From Candidatus Pyrohabitans jungbluthii (GTDB taxonomy: Archaea; Hydrothermarchaeota; Hydrothermarchaeia; Hydrothermarchaeales; BMS3B): 64,000 nt of DNA. A program made the translations under genes and the position numbers. Shown in pieces: positions 46,399 through 55,820 of the stretch. Each line of letters begins with the position of its first letter. Position 1 is the stretch's first letter. The notes below the pieces were generated by a model. That model saw nothing but the letters and a program-made list of their open reading frames with translations. It did no database searches and was not told the DNA's origin. Where the stretch lies: NCBI GenBank assembly GCA_002010065.2, contig MTMD02000008.1:124001-188000 (forward strand), written 5' to 3'.

Positions 46399-47909
46399 CG
46401 CTTCACCTCCTTGGGAAGGGTGAAATAGAAGGTAGATCCCTCCCCCGGTGTTGACTCCGCCCATATCTTTCCACCGTAGGTCTCGACGATCTTCTTAACC
46501 ATGGCGAGCCCCACGCCTGTTCCTTCGTACTCGTCCTCGCGGTGCAGTCTCTGAAATATATCAAATATTTTGTCGTGGTAGCGCATGTCAAATCCTATGC
46601 CATTGTCCTTCACATAGAATAGGTAGCGGTCGCCTTCATCGCGGTAACCGATCTCTATTTCCGGCACCTCCTTGTCGTTGTACTTTAGAGCGTTTGATAT
46701 AAGGTTGGTGAAAATCTGATAAATTCGCTGCTTCTCGGCGTTCTTTATCACAGGAAGCTTTTCGGCTATTTTTATTTTTGCATTCTTCTTGTTTATCTCG
46801 TAGCTGTTGTCCTCCAAGGCAAGAGCTACCACCTCTGCTACGTTCACATCTCCCCGTACCAAGTTTATCCTCCCTATCCTGGAGTACTCAAGGAGCTCAT
46901 CTATGAGCACACCCATCTTACGCGCGCTTGAGATTATCCTATCAAGGTAGTGCTTTGCATCACCATCCAGAGTGTCGCCGTAATCCTCGAGGAGCGCAGT
47001 GGAGAAGCCCTCGATGCTGCGCAGGGGAGCCTTGAGGTCGTGGCTGATGGAGTAAACAAAGCTTTCTATCGCCTCATTTTTGCGCTTGAAACTCTCGCTT
47101 AGGGACTTCCGGAGGTTGTTGAAGGCGGTTGCAAGCATGCCTATTTCATCGCGCGATTTCACGGATATATCCTCTACTTCCTCCCCCTTCTGAATCTCCT
47201 TTGCGCTTCCTTCCACCTCCTTAATCAGCTCCTTTAAGGGTGTGCTGACGATTTTTCTGCTGAGGTAATAAACCACAACTAGGATGGAGATGGTAAGAAG
47301 CTGAAGGGTAACAAGTATGTAAAAGAAGTTTCTTTTCATGGCCATTGCTATGTCCCCATAGGGCGCAACAACGCTAACACTCCCCCTCAGCTCACCTATT
47401 TGATAATCGGGATGACAGGATATGCACCTCTCGTTTGTGTATAGCGCTCTTAGATACCTGAAGTAGCGGGTTCCGTCCTCAGCGGTTACCACCGTGTAGT
47501 ACTCAGATGTGTTCTTCTGCTTGAACATCTCCATGACACGCTTTTCCAACTCATCCGGGGCGTTTGCAGGATTTACAGGCTCGAGAGAGGTCTGCTTGAG
47601 TTTATATCCAGTAACCTCGGTGAACTCCGAAGCAACGCGAGAAATCAGCTTATGGTCTTCAATCTGAATGAGAAGCTCGGAGATGGTGCGTGAGCGCTCA
47701 AGAATCTGCTCATCGAGGCTGCGCTTCTGATAGTTGAAAATTATTATGCTTCCAGCGGAGGAAATTCCAATAATCACTACTGTAAGTGCAAGAGCCAGCT
47801 TTGTTCCTATGCTGAGGTCTCTCAGATTCAAAGAGATGCCTCCGTTTATATAATTTTTTATACCGAAATACTGATTTATTGAAACAAATTTCACTTGTGC
47901 GGTCTCCAC
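46395..47909 (-). CDS. Sensor histidine kinase with CxxCH heme-site (DUF3365-like) sensor, HAMP, HisKA, HATPase
   Basis: TNERCISCHPDYQIGELRGSVSVVAPYGD; VYSISHDLKAPLRSIEGFS; GTGVGLAMVKKIVE; true start uncertain (internal TTG possible). Confidence 0.9.
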   Translation of the reverse strand: METAQVKFVSINQYFGIKNYINGGISLNLRDLSIGTKLALALTVVIIGISSAGSIIIFNYQKRSLDEQILERSRTISELLIQIEDHKLISRVASEFTEVTGYKLKQTSLEPVNPANAPDELEKRVMEMFKQKNTSEYYTVVTAEDGTRYFRYLRALYTNERCISCHPDYQIGELRGSVSVVAPYGDIAMAMKRNFFYILVTLQLLTISILVVVYYLSRKIVSTPLKELIKEVEGSAKEIQKGEEVEDISVKSRDEIGMLATAFNNLRKSLSESFKRKNEAIESFVYSISHDLKAPLRSIEGFSTALLEDYGDTLDGDAKHYLDRIISSARKMGVLIDELLEYSRIGRINLVRGDVNVAEVVALALEDNSYEINKKNAKIKIAEKLPVIKNAEKQRIYQIFTNLISNALKYNDKEVPEIEIGYRDEGDRYLFYVKDNGIGFDMRYHDKIFDIFQRLHREDEYEGTGVGLAMVKKIVETYGGKIWAESTPGEGSTFYFTLPKEVKR

Positions 47910-47979
47910 GCAGGAAGAGAAAATGGAATGCAGGATTTATTAAATAGCTGGGGAGAATACCACACCGGCAGGAAGTTGT

Positions 47980-48231
47980 CTAACCACCTGACACAGGAGG
48001 GAAGAAGGCAATCTCATCCTCGTCCTTAATTCCTTGCTCCGGCTGCGCCACTTCGTGATTCACAGAGACAAAATAATTTCTTCCCTCGAAGGCTTCGGTG
48101 AGCGCAGGAAAGCGCTGCTTCAGCGCCTCTATAACGTCGCTAACCTTTGCCCCTTCTTTAACCTCAAGCTCAACCTCTGCAACGCCAGCCTTCTCGCGGA
48201 ACCAGGCGAAGAGCTTCACCTTTACCATCGC
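47980..48231 (-). CDS. MoaD/SAMP-like ubiquitin-fold protein (C-terminal GG); longer starts to 48258 possible
   Basis: VKLFAWFREKAGVAEVELEVKEGAKVSDVIEAL...IAFFPPVSGG. Confidence 0.9.
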   Translation of the reverse strand, partial: AMVKVKLFAWFREKAGVAEVELEVKEGAKVSDVIEALKQRFPALTEAFEGRNYFVSVNHEVAQPEQGIKDEDEIAFFPPVSGG

Positions 48232-48254
48232 TTTCATAGCCCAGGTTAACGTTG

Positions 48255-51044
48255 TCAATCCCAGTACATCCTCGTTCGAGCGTATTCGCGCTCAGCCTTT
48301 AAAATCTCCCGGTAGAGTTCCTCCTCGTTTAACGCCCTGCTGAGCACGCGCTTGGCTGTTTCAGGTCCAACTCCACGCCCTGCCTGTGCAATTATTGCGC
48401 TCTTCCCGTAGGAAAGGAAGAGGTTCGCCGACAGCTGGAGCTTTTTTATCTCCTGCTTTTCCTCTTTGCTGAGCTTCTTCCCCTGCTTATAACTCCTGTA
48501 AAGACTACGCAGCCTTCTCGCATCTCCCTTGAGCACCGCTAACATGCGCGCCTGGCAGTGCTCACAGCGCAGGTCTTTTGGCAGCGAATTTATCTTGAAG
48601 CTCGCATGCCACGAGGCGCAGTAAAGGCAGAAGAGCTCAACCCTGCGCTCCCCTATGCGCCGCTTAAGCGCCTTAAGAATGAGCCTCTCGGCTCGCTCAG
48701 GCAGAACCACCTCGCCATAGCTGCGCAGCCCCATCTCGGCTATTGGCGAGGGCTCATCGCGACGCAGCACCTCCACCTCCAGCTTACCCTCGCGTACCCT
48801 GCGAATCACATCACACGCGCGCGGTATGTCCAGGTTGTCCTTGAATATCTCTTTCAGCGTCTCCCGGTGTATGAGCGAGCCCTCATACGCGCGTATCACT
48901 CTGCGAATGCCCGCACTGGTGTAGGTGTAGTCTTTCGCTATCGCCCCGAAGCGCTTGGCAACGTGCACAAACTTCCACTTGAAAAGAGAGGTTCTCTTCA
49001 AGCTCGTAGCGAGCAAGGGCTCAATGTGGTCTGGCTCAACCTGAAATAGCGAATAAATATCCTCCTCGCCTAAACGAGTGCCGGACTGAAGTATAATCCT
49101 GTACGCATCGCTTTGGAGCGCAACGCTCTGTCCAAGCTTTGAGGTTAAAAGCAGGGAGAACACCCTGCCAAGGGTTTCGTTCACCTTCATGCCAAAGGGC
49201 GCGTGAATAATCGCCAGCCCTCCCAGAAGCTCCACATAAATCTTGCTCTTCCCGGGTACAGGTATGCCTTTGCGCAGGTGACGCTTGACCTTACTTACAG
49301 CCTGCTTTCTCGTGTAATCATCACAGGGGTAAGAAGCGAGAGCTTCCTCTGCCTTGCTTTTCGCCTTATCGCGGAGTTCTGCCACCTCTTGTGCTACTTC
49401 ATAGGGCACAGGTATCTCCTCACCCACCCAGCTTGGCACGGCACCAGTGACCTCGCTTATGGGCTCAACAAGTATCTGCTCGCCATCTATAGCGACCACA
49501 CGCCAAGGTGAACCTTTGAAGATTATCCTGCTCCCCGGCTCTGCATAGTTAACCACGAAAGCTTCGTCGAGCACGCCCACGTTTTCCCTAGTAACGAGAT
49601 TCTTGACGAAGTAACGCTTCTCATCGGGTATGGTCGAGAGGTTGTTGTAGTAGTACTGCCGCGAGTTTCGCGTTGCCCCGAAGCGCTCTTCTTCCACCCA
49701 GAGAAGGCGAAGTTCGGCGAGCAGCGAAAGCGCCTCCTCCAGCTCCTCCTCTGTGAGCTCCGCAAAGGCAAAGCTCCTGCGCAGCAGAGCAAGCGCCTCT
49801 CGCTTCTCCACCCGCTTCCGCTCCAGAGCCAAACCAACCAGCTGGTGGGCAAGCACATCATAGGGCTTAAGATGGGGCTCTATCTCCTCCAGAAGCTCCT
49901 CCTTAGCTCGCCTCGCTATGGCGAGCGCTTCAAGGGTATCATCGGCGTCGGTGGTTATAATAACACCCTTAGAAGCCAAGCCCAAGCGGTGTCCACTCCT
50001 TCCCACGCGCTGGATGATGCGCGAAACCTGGCGCGGAGACTTGTACTGGATTACCAGGTCCACACTCCCAATATCGATGCCCAGCTCCAGAGAAGAGGTG
50101 CAGATGAGCGCTTTGAGCGCGCCCTTCTTAAACTCCTCCTCCGTGGTGATTCGCACCTCCTGAGAAAGCGATGAGTGGTGTATACCGACGCTCTCGCCTA
50201 TAATCTTAAATCTCGAAGCGAGAATCTCCGCCATTTCGCGGGTGTTCACAAAGATCAGCGCATGCCTGTGCTGTGCTATAAGCTCGCGCATCCTGCGCAG
50301 CCTTGTGGCGGCGGCTATGCCAGTGAAGAGGCGCTCCGCTATTTTGCGGTCCTCGCTTTTTGGCTTCGGATACTCCACGCGAATGTCCATCTCCTTAGCG
50401 GTGCTCACCCTCACTATCTCCACAGGCGCATGGTTGCAGAGGAAGCGCGCCATTCTCTCGGGGGAACCCACAGTGGCACTTATACCTATGCGCTGAAAAT
50501 CGTATTGCGCAAGCTCGCGCAGACGCTCAAGGGCAACGCTGAGCTGCGCACCCCGCTTGTTCTCCGCGAGCTCATGCACCTCGTCCACCACAACGTAGCG
50601 CACATTTCTCAGATGCCTCCGCATCACCGGCGCGGGTAGAATCGCCTGAAGCGTCTCTGGCGTAGTTATGAGCATCTCCGGCGGAGCCAGCGCCTGCTTC
50701 CGACGCTGATACTGGGAGGTATCGCCGTGGCGAACTGCGATGCGTATCCCCAGCTTCTCTCCCCACCACTCTAAGCGGGAGAGCAGGTCTCGATTAAGGG
50801 CACGCAGGGGTGTGATGTACAGCAACGAGATGCCTTTGCTTTTCGCCTCTTCCTCAGCCAATTTACTGAAAAGAGGGAGCATAGCTGCTTCTGTCTTGCC
50901 GATGCCTGTGGGAGCTATGAGAAGCACATGTCTGCGGCTGAGAATAACTGGAATAGCCGCCTCCTGAATAGGGGTGGGCTTCTTAAAACCCGACTCGCTT
51001 AGCACATTGCGCACTCGCTGAGATAAAAGGGAGAAGGACTTCAT
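48255..51044 (-). CDS. lhr: Lhr-type superfamily 2 DEAD/DEAH helicase
   Basis: PTPIQEAAIPVILSRRHVLLIAPTGIGKTEAAMLPL; VVDEVHEL; QRVGRSGHRLG; 929 aa. Confidence 0.92.
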   Translation of the reverse strand: MKSFSLLSQRVRNVLSESGFKKPTPIQEAAIPVILSRRHVLLIAPTGIGKTEAAMLPLFSKLAEEEAKSKGISLLYITPLRALNRDLLSRLEWWGEKLGIRIAVRHGDTSQYQRRKQALAPPEMLITTPETLQAILPAPVMRRHLRNVRYVVVDEVHELAENKRGAQLSVALERLRELAQYDFQRIGISATVGSPERMARFLCNHAPVEIVRVSTAKEMDIRVEYPKPKSEDRKIAERLFTGIAAATRLRRMRELIAQHRHALIFVNTREMAEILASRFKIIGESVGIHHSSLSQEVRITTEEEFKKGALKALICTSSLELGIDIGSVDLVIQYKSPRQVSRIIQRVGRSGHRLGLASKGVIITTDADDTLEALAIARRAKEELLEEIEPHLKPYDVLAHQLVGLALERKRVEKREALALLRRSFAFAELTEEELEEALSLLAELRLLWVEEERFGATRNSRQYYYNNLSTIPDEKRYFVKNLVTRENVGVLDEAFVVNYAEPGSRIIFKGSPWRVVAIDGEQILVEPISEVTGAVPSWVGEEIPVPYEVAQEVAELRDKAKSKAEEALASYPCDDYTRKQAVSKVKRHLRKGIPVPGKSKIYVELLGGLAIIHAPFGMKVNETLGRVFSLLLTSKLGQSVALQSDAYRIILQSGTRLGEEDIYSLFQVEPDHIEPLLATSLKRTSLFKWKFVHVAKRFGAIAKDYTYTSAGIRRVIRAYEGSLIHRETLKEIFKDNLDIPRACDVIRRVREGKLEVEVLRRDEPSPIAEMGLRSYGEVVLPERAERLILKALKRRIGERRVELFCLYCASWHASFKINSLPKDLRCEHCQARMLAVLKGDARRLRSLYRSYKQGKKLSKEEKQEIKKLQLSANLFLSYGKSAIIAQAGRGVGPETAKRVLSRALNEEELYREILKAEREYARTRMYWD

Positions 51045-51047
51045 AGG

Positions 51048-51815
51048 CTAGCTTTTCCTCTGAATGTGCAGCTCTATTGCTCGCTCCATTGTAAGCTCGC
51101 CTTTGGCAACTCTCTCCGCGAGGGCTCGTGAGATAGTTATGTTCCCGCTGCGCTGTCTGCTGTCTCGCTGTATGTTTTTAATCTCACCCAGCGTGGCCTT
51201 TATCTCCACCCTCTCCTTCAGTTTGCGTCCCTGCTTCAGGGCTATGTTTATCGCCGCGATGATATCACGAATCGATGGCTGGACGTCACCTCTGCCCAGC
51301 GAAGGCGTTGTAGCGTGCTCATTCACTATCTCAATATCAAAGCTGAAGCTCTCCTGCAGTACCTTGAGCAGACGAAGCCTGAATACCCCACCCCCGTTGC
51401 CCACCTTTATTCTCACCCTCTTGCAGGAGTATATACGCAGAATATCCTTAAGGGCTTTCTTCACCGCTTCAGGGGAGTTGAGCCGAGCCACATGCACAAC
51501 ACTCCCGTCGCCCACCACCGCTAAGCCCGGCTTCTCTCCGGGGTCGATGCCTATGATGAGTTCGTCGTAATGCTCCCTGAGCCCTTTGGAGAGGGAGTAC
51601 GCCTTCTCCACCGCTATGCCTACGCTCTTCTCGGTTGCGGCGACAACGCAGGGAAAGTCAACTCTCTCTGCTTCTGACTCGCTAGTAAGCACTACCTTAA
51701 CCTTCCCTGGAATCTCCTCTCTGAAGGTCAGGCTGTAAAATTCAAGCTTTTTTCGCTTCAGCTCCTTTGCAAAGAGGTAGTATAACCTGGGTATCTCAGT
51801 TAGCACCGCTATCAA
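51048..51815 (-). CDS. Uncharacterised protein with RuvC/RNase H-like fold signature
   Basis: LIIGIDPGEKPGLAVV; later acidic/His positions VNEHATTPSLG and SIRDIIAAINIALKQG. Confidence 0.6.
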   Translation of the reverse strand: MIAVLTEIPRLYYLFAKELKRKKLEFYSLTFREEIPGKVKVVLTSESEAERVDFPCVVAATEKSVGIAVEKAYSLSKGLREHYDELIIGIDPGEKPGLAVVGDGSVVHVARLNSPEAVKKALKDILRIYSCKRVRIKVGNGGGVFRLRLLKVLQESFSFDIEIVNEHATTPSLGRGDVQPSIRDIIAAINIALKQGRKLKERVEIKATLGEIKNIQRDSRQRSGNITISRALAERVAKGELTMERAIELHIQRKS

Positions 51816-51918
51816 GCGACAACCTCGATTACTGCCATAAATTTGACGTGTTAAAATTTAAATTGCCCTTGCAGGGGGATGGAAAACCTTTAAGTCCTGA
51901 TAAACCAAAGTTACTCTC

Positions 51919-52332
51919 ATGATACCCAAAGACGTGCTCAGGGCTTTTGATAATCTTTGCTACCCTGATAAACCCCTTGTGTGGGTGGCGACCTGCAGCG
52001 AAGACGAGCCCCACCTCGTACCCGTGTGCTTCGTAAAGGCGCTCAACGACGGCAGGCTGCTCATAGGCAACGTTTTTATAAAGCGGACAGAGCGCAACAT
52101 TGAGAGCAATCCTCGTGTTGCCGTGGGCGTAGCCTTCAAGCGCGAAGGCTGGGACGGCTACCTGCTCAAGGGCAGAGCAGAGGTTCTGAGAGAGGGTGAG
52201 TCCTTTGAAAGCTTCAAGCGTGAGGTGCTGGACAGGAGCGGCGGCAAACGAGAGTTAAGCTCTGCGCTTCTCGTAGACGTGGAGGAGGTTTATTCACTGG
52301 CGCCGAAAAAGGGGAAGAAAAGGGTGGTTTAG
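51919..52332 (+). CDS. Pyridoxamine 5'-phosphate oxidase-family protein
   Basis: VWVATCSEDEPHLVPVCFVKALNDGRLLIGNVFIKRTERNIESNPRVAV. Confidence 0.85.
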   Translation: MIPKDVLRAFDNLCYPDKPLVWVATCSEDEPHLVPVCFVKALNDGRLLIGNVFIKRTERNIESNPRVAVGVAFKREGWDGYLLKGRAEVLREGESFESFKREVLDRSGGKRELSSALLVDVEEVYSLAPKKGKKRVV

Positions 52333-53240
52333 AGCCTCAGCTTCTCGCTGTAGTGGTGCCCCTCCGGGTGCACCTCCTCAATAATCTCGCAATAGAATAT
52401 GTCCTTCTCGGTAAGGGGCTTCGAGAGGTAGCCCAAGTCGAGCATCACAGGCACAAAACGCATTGTAGCTTTGATGTACTCCCGGGGTAAAGCCGCGCAG
52501 TACCGCGGAGATAGTTTCATCGCCGCGAGTGCGAAATCGCTGTCCACGAAGCCAAGTACTGAGGCCGCTACCTCAGCCGCTTTTCTCGGGCGGTTGATTA
52601 TGAGGTTGCTCGCCTCTTCGTGCACCTCAAGGAACACGCGCAGCGCCTTCGAGTCGAGAAAGTCTTCGCGCGCAATTATCCCGTAGCTGGGATTGAAGGG
52701 CCAGAGCCTCGCCGGCGGGAGGGCAATTCTAGCGCCCAGCTCGCGCTCAAGCAGTGCCGCGAGAGCAGGCGTGCCGATGGCTGCAGCTATTTCCTCAGCC
52801 TCCATCGCGAGGGGTATGAAGTCCGCCCACGGGTAGTTTATAACCTCGGTCTCTATGCTGTGCTCCCTGAGAAGGTGGCGCAGGATAATGTCATGGATTG
52901 AGCCTCTCGGGGGGGAGCCTATGCGCTTGCCCTCAAGCGAAGTAACGATATCCTCAACACTCTGCCCATCAACGCCTTTAGCTGTGCACAGGGCTGTGCC
53001 CTCCACGTGTCCCCCGGCAACGCATTTTATCTCTGCCCCCTGCGCTATGCCTATCATCACAGGGGGTAGGCCAATATAGCCAATGTCCACCTCGCCCCGC
53101 TCCAGCGCATCTACGATGGCAGGGCCGCCTCCGAAGAGTTTCCAGCTTGCGCTTACTCCTCGACTCTCAAGCATGCGCAGCCCGCGAATGATTAAGGCGG
53201 TATGGTAGACCGTAGAGAGGTGTCCAACTCTAATCCTCAT
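52329..53240 (-). CDS. SsuA/NMT1-like substrate-binding-protein fold, no evident signal peptide
   Basis: RVGHLSTVYHTALIIRGL...GGGPAIVDALERGEVDIGYIGLPPVMIGIAQGAEIKCVAGG. Confidence 0.82.
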   Translation of the reverse strand: MRIRVGHLSTVYHTALIIRGLRMLESRGVSASWKLFGGGPAIVDALERGEVDIGYIGLPPVMIGIAQGAEIKCVAGGHVEGTALCTAKGVDGQSVEDIVTSLEGKRIGSPPRGSIHDIILRHLLREHSIETEVINYPWADFIPLAMEAEEIAAAIGTPALAALLERELGARIALPPARLWPFNPSYGIIAREDFLDSKALRVFLEVHEEASNLIINRPRKAAEVAASVLGFVDSDFALAAMKLSPRYCAALPREYIKATMRFVPVMLDLGYLSKPLTEKDIFYCEIIEEVHPEGHHYSEKLRL

Positions 53241-54354
53241 CTCTCAGAAACCCCATCACATTTGCTTTGATATCCTCGGGCGATAGGGGGATGTTACTCA
53301 CGCGAGCGTTGCCAGGTTTTGTTACCACGTGCACAAAGCGCGGCGCATCGCCTCGGTGCATGGCTTCGACTACCTCTTCAGGCGTAGAGGCGCGGGAGGC
53401 ATTTTCTATGCCCATCGCCCTTGCAAGCATCGCCAGGTCGGCGCTTCGCATCGTCGCGGTTGGCTGGTTGCCTGTGCTGCCGTAGGCAGCGTTGTCCATT
53501 GCTAAGATGGTTAAATTCCGCGGCGCCATCTCAGACACCGTTGCTAGGCATCCTGCGTTCATGAGCAGGCTCCCGTCGCCATCTATAACCACAACCTCCT
53601 TTCGCGTACCCAGAGCTATGCCAAGCCCAATGGATGTCGCCATGCCCATACTACCAAGCATGTAGAAGTTTGAGCGCTGGTGGAGCACGTGGTACAGCTC
53701 CTTGCTGGGCACGCCCAAGTTGCTCACCACCACCTTACCGCGGAGCTCCTCTCTTATACCGGCGAGAATCTCAAAGCGCGTGTGCTTCGCGGTAGCTTCT
53801 TTGCCCTCAAAGCTTCTCCTAGCTACAGTTCTGTCTTCACCCTCCCAGCGAGGCATCTCAAAGTCGCTGCCCTCCCATACCTTAGGGCTGAGCAGCGCCG
53901 CAGCAATGCGACTCTCCTCGAAGGCGATGGAGGCAGCCTCAGCTATTTTTGGTATGTCCTCCCTCTCCTGAACCTCAACAAAATCTATCTCCAGCGCTTT
54001 AAGCAGCCTGGGTACAAACATACCCATTGGCTTCTGGGCCACTATAGCCTCTTTGTAAACCCCCCGCCAGCTTATCAAGATAAAAAGGGGAAGCTCATAC
54101 AGCTTGGTGAGCGATGCTAGGGCATTGATCATGTTCCCTATGCCGGAGGTTTGCACCAGCATCACGGGCTTCTCCCCGGCGAGCGCAGCGCCTGCGGCTA
54201 TGCCTACACCTTCTTCCTCACGGGTAAGAGGTACATGCCTGAATTCTCTGGCAATGAGATAATGCAGCGCTTTAACCTTATCACAGGGCAGCGTCAAAGC
54301 GAGGCTTGCACCAGTGTCTTTTAAAAGCGCGACCACATCTTCCTCTGGACTCAT
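53230..54354 (-). CDS. comDE: Sulfopyruvate decarboxylase, fused alpha/beta subunits (ComDE)
   Basis: TPP-enzyme motifs LTREEEGVGIAAGAALAGEKPVMLVQTSGIGNMINALASL and VVIDGDGSLLMNAGCLATVSEM. Confidence 0.9.
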   Translation of the reverse strand: MSPEEDVVALLKDTGASLALTLPCDKVKALHYLIAREFRHVPLTREEEGVGIAAGAALAGEKPVMLVQTSGIGNMINALASLTKLYELPLFILISWRGVYKEAIVAQKPMGMFVPRLLKALEIDFVEVQEREDIPKIAEAASIAFEESRIAAALLSPKVWEGSDFEMPRWEGEDRTVARRSFEGKEATAKHTRFEILAGIREELRGKVVVSNLGVPSKELYHVLHQRSNFYMLGSMGMATSIGLGIALGTRKEVVVIDGDGSLLMNAGCLATVSEMAPRNLTILAMDNAAYGSTGNQPTATMRSADLAMLARAMGIENASRASTPEEVVEAMHRGDAPRFVHVVTKPGNARVSNIPLSPEDIKANVMGFLRDED

Positions 54355-55607
54355 AGCTCAAGCTCCTTAAGTTCGCGATCGCTCGCATTTTTGCTGAGAG
54401 TATAGTCTTCCTTTAATCTGTGAAGCTTTTTATCCTTTCGCAGCCTTGCGCTTCCGCCGCCGGTAATGTTGAGTAGCACCCTCTCGTGCCTACGAATGCT
54501 TCCATTTTCAACTGCCTGCAAAAGTGCTGCCACTGCCACGCTGGCAGCAGGGAGAATATCTATCCCCTCCAGCCTTGCAAAAAGTGCCTTGGCGCGCTTT
54601 GCCTCGCTGTTCTTAACCCCGTACATCTCTCCCCGCGTGGCCACAAGCGCGTCGTAAACCCCACCTGCTATGCCATAGGGAGGGTAGCGGTTTGAGAGCA
54701 CCCGCGCGTAGATCAGGTCGAGCACATTCTCAGCCTGCGGAATGTCCTCCTCAGGCACAATCTCCCGCCTGCCGGCACGCCATGCGCTGTACATAGGTGC
54801 AACAGGGAGATTCTGGGCCAGGTGAAGCCTGGGCAAAGCTTTACCAAAGCGGCCATCCTCGCGAAGGCGGAGCGCCGCCTCGTAAGTTGCTATCGCACCC
54901 GTACCGCTTCCCACCGCTTGGAAGTAGTGCTGTGGCATGCACCCCATTTCAAACACTGCATCGAGCAGAACTGTAGCCAAGCCATCTCTGCGAGCTATAT
55001 TCCTAGCACCACCCTCATAGGTAAAGCCCTTTATTCTGGAAAGTCGCTGGGCTATTGCGATGCTGTCCGAGTAGTCGCCGTCGGTAATCATGACCGTCTT
55101 CACATACCTCCTGTCATAGCGTGGAAGAAAAACTCCGCACAGGCATTTCCTAGGCACGAGGAGTACCACCGGGAAGCGCTCCTGCGAGGCTGCAGCTGCG
55201 AAGGCTTTTGCGGTATTGCCTGCAGAGGCTACGACCAGCTTGGTGACACCGTTCTCCTGTGCATAGCGTATAGTTACCGCAGCTTCAAGCTCCTTGAATG
55301 TGCAGGTCTCCATGCTTACCCCTCGCTCTGGCCAGTAGCCGTTGAAGGTGATGTAGAGGTTTTTAAGCCCAAGTTCTTCCGCTAGACCCTCGCTTTTATA
55401 GGTTACCGGTTTCTCGCTGTAGCTTGAAGGCTCGTTTACAGGCAGCCAGTCGATGAAGCGCCATATCCCGGGGAGGTCCCTGAGAGTCAACTTTTTCTCT
55501 GGATAGATGCTTCTTGTTAATCCTTTGTGGTTAGGGCAGACGAAATTAAATGAAACATTCTTCCTAACCTCTCCCCCTTCGAGGCAAAGCAGATGAAACT
55601 TCTCCAT
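54351..55607 (-). CDS. Cysteate synthase (threonine-synthase-like PLP enzyme)
   Basis: FTFKELEAAVTIRYAQENGVTKLVVASAGNTAKAFAAAASQ; TLRDLPGIWRFIDWLPV; 4-nt overlap with comDE. Confidence 0.87.
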   Translation of the reverse strand: MEKFHLLCLEGGEVRKNVSFNFVCPNHKGLTRSIYPEKKLTLRDLPGIWRFIDWLPVNEPSSYSEKPVTYKSEGLAEELGLKNLYITFNGYWPERGVSMETCTFKELEAAVTIRYAQENGVTKLVVASAGNTAKAFAAAASQERFPVVLLVPRKCLCGVFLPRYDRRYVKTVMITDGDYSDSIAIAQRLSRIKGFTYEGGARNIARRDGLATVLLDAVFEMGCMPQHYFQAVGSGTGAIATYEAALRLREDGRFGKALPRLHLAQNLPVAPMYSAWRAGRREIVPEEDIPQAENVLDLIYARVLSNRYPPYGIAGGVYDALVATRGEMYGVKNSEAKRAKALFARLEGIDILPAASVAVAALLQAVENGSIRRHERVLLNITGGGSARLRKDKKLHRLKEDYTLSKNASDRELKELEL

Positions 55608-55656
55608 GAAGATACCTCAGGGGTTAGGAAAAAATCCTACCATGGATAGTATAATT

Positions 55657-55701
55657 TGAAAATCATCCAAAAAATTATAGCACTTTAAAAGATGATTTTC
55701 A
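55657..55701. repeat. 11-bp perfect inverted repeat TGAAAATCATC-N23-GATGATTTTCA
   Basis: Read directly, between cysteate synthase and heme-sensor kinase. Confidence 0.75.
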
Positions 55702-55820
55702 CCTGTCAACTTCATGGAGATGGTGGGGAAGAAGAGACGGGACTATAAGGGTAATGCCAGAGAAATTTGAGGCATATATTTAAATAGAACAAAGAGATAC
55801 TATTATATAGGAACGCTTTC

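Noticed and set aside
51064-51570. Long antisense ORFs opposite conserved genes (for example 51064..51570, 37964..38578, 33173..33865, 11918..12523)
   Set aside because: Shadow ORFs of GC-rich coding sequence; Ser/Arg-rich translations without motifs.
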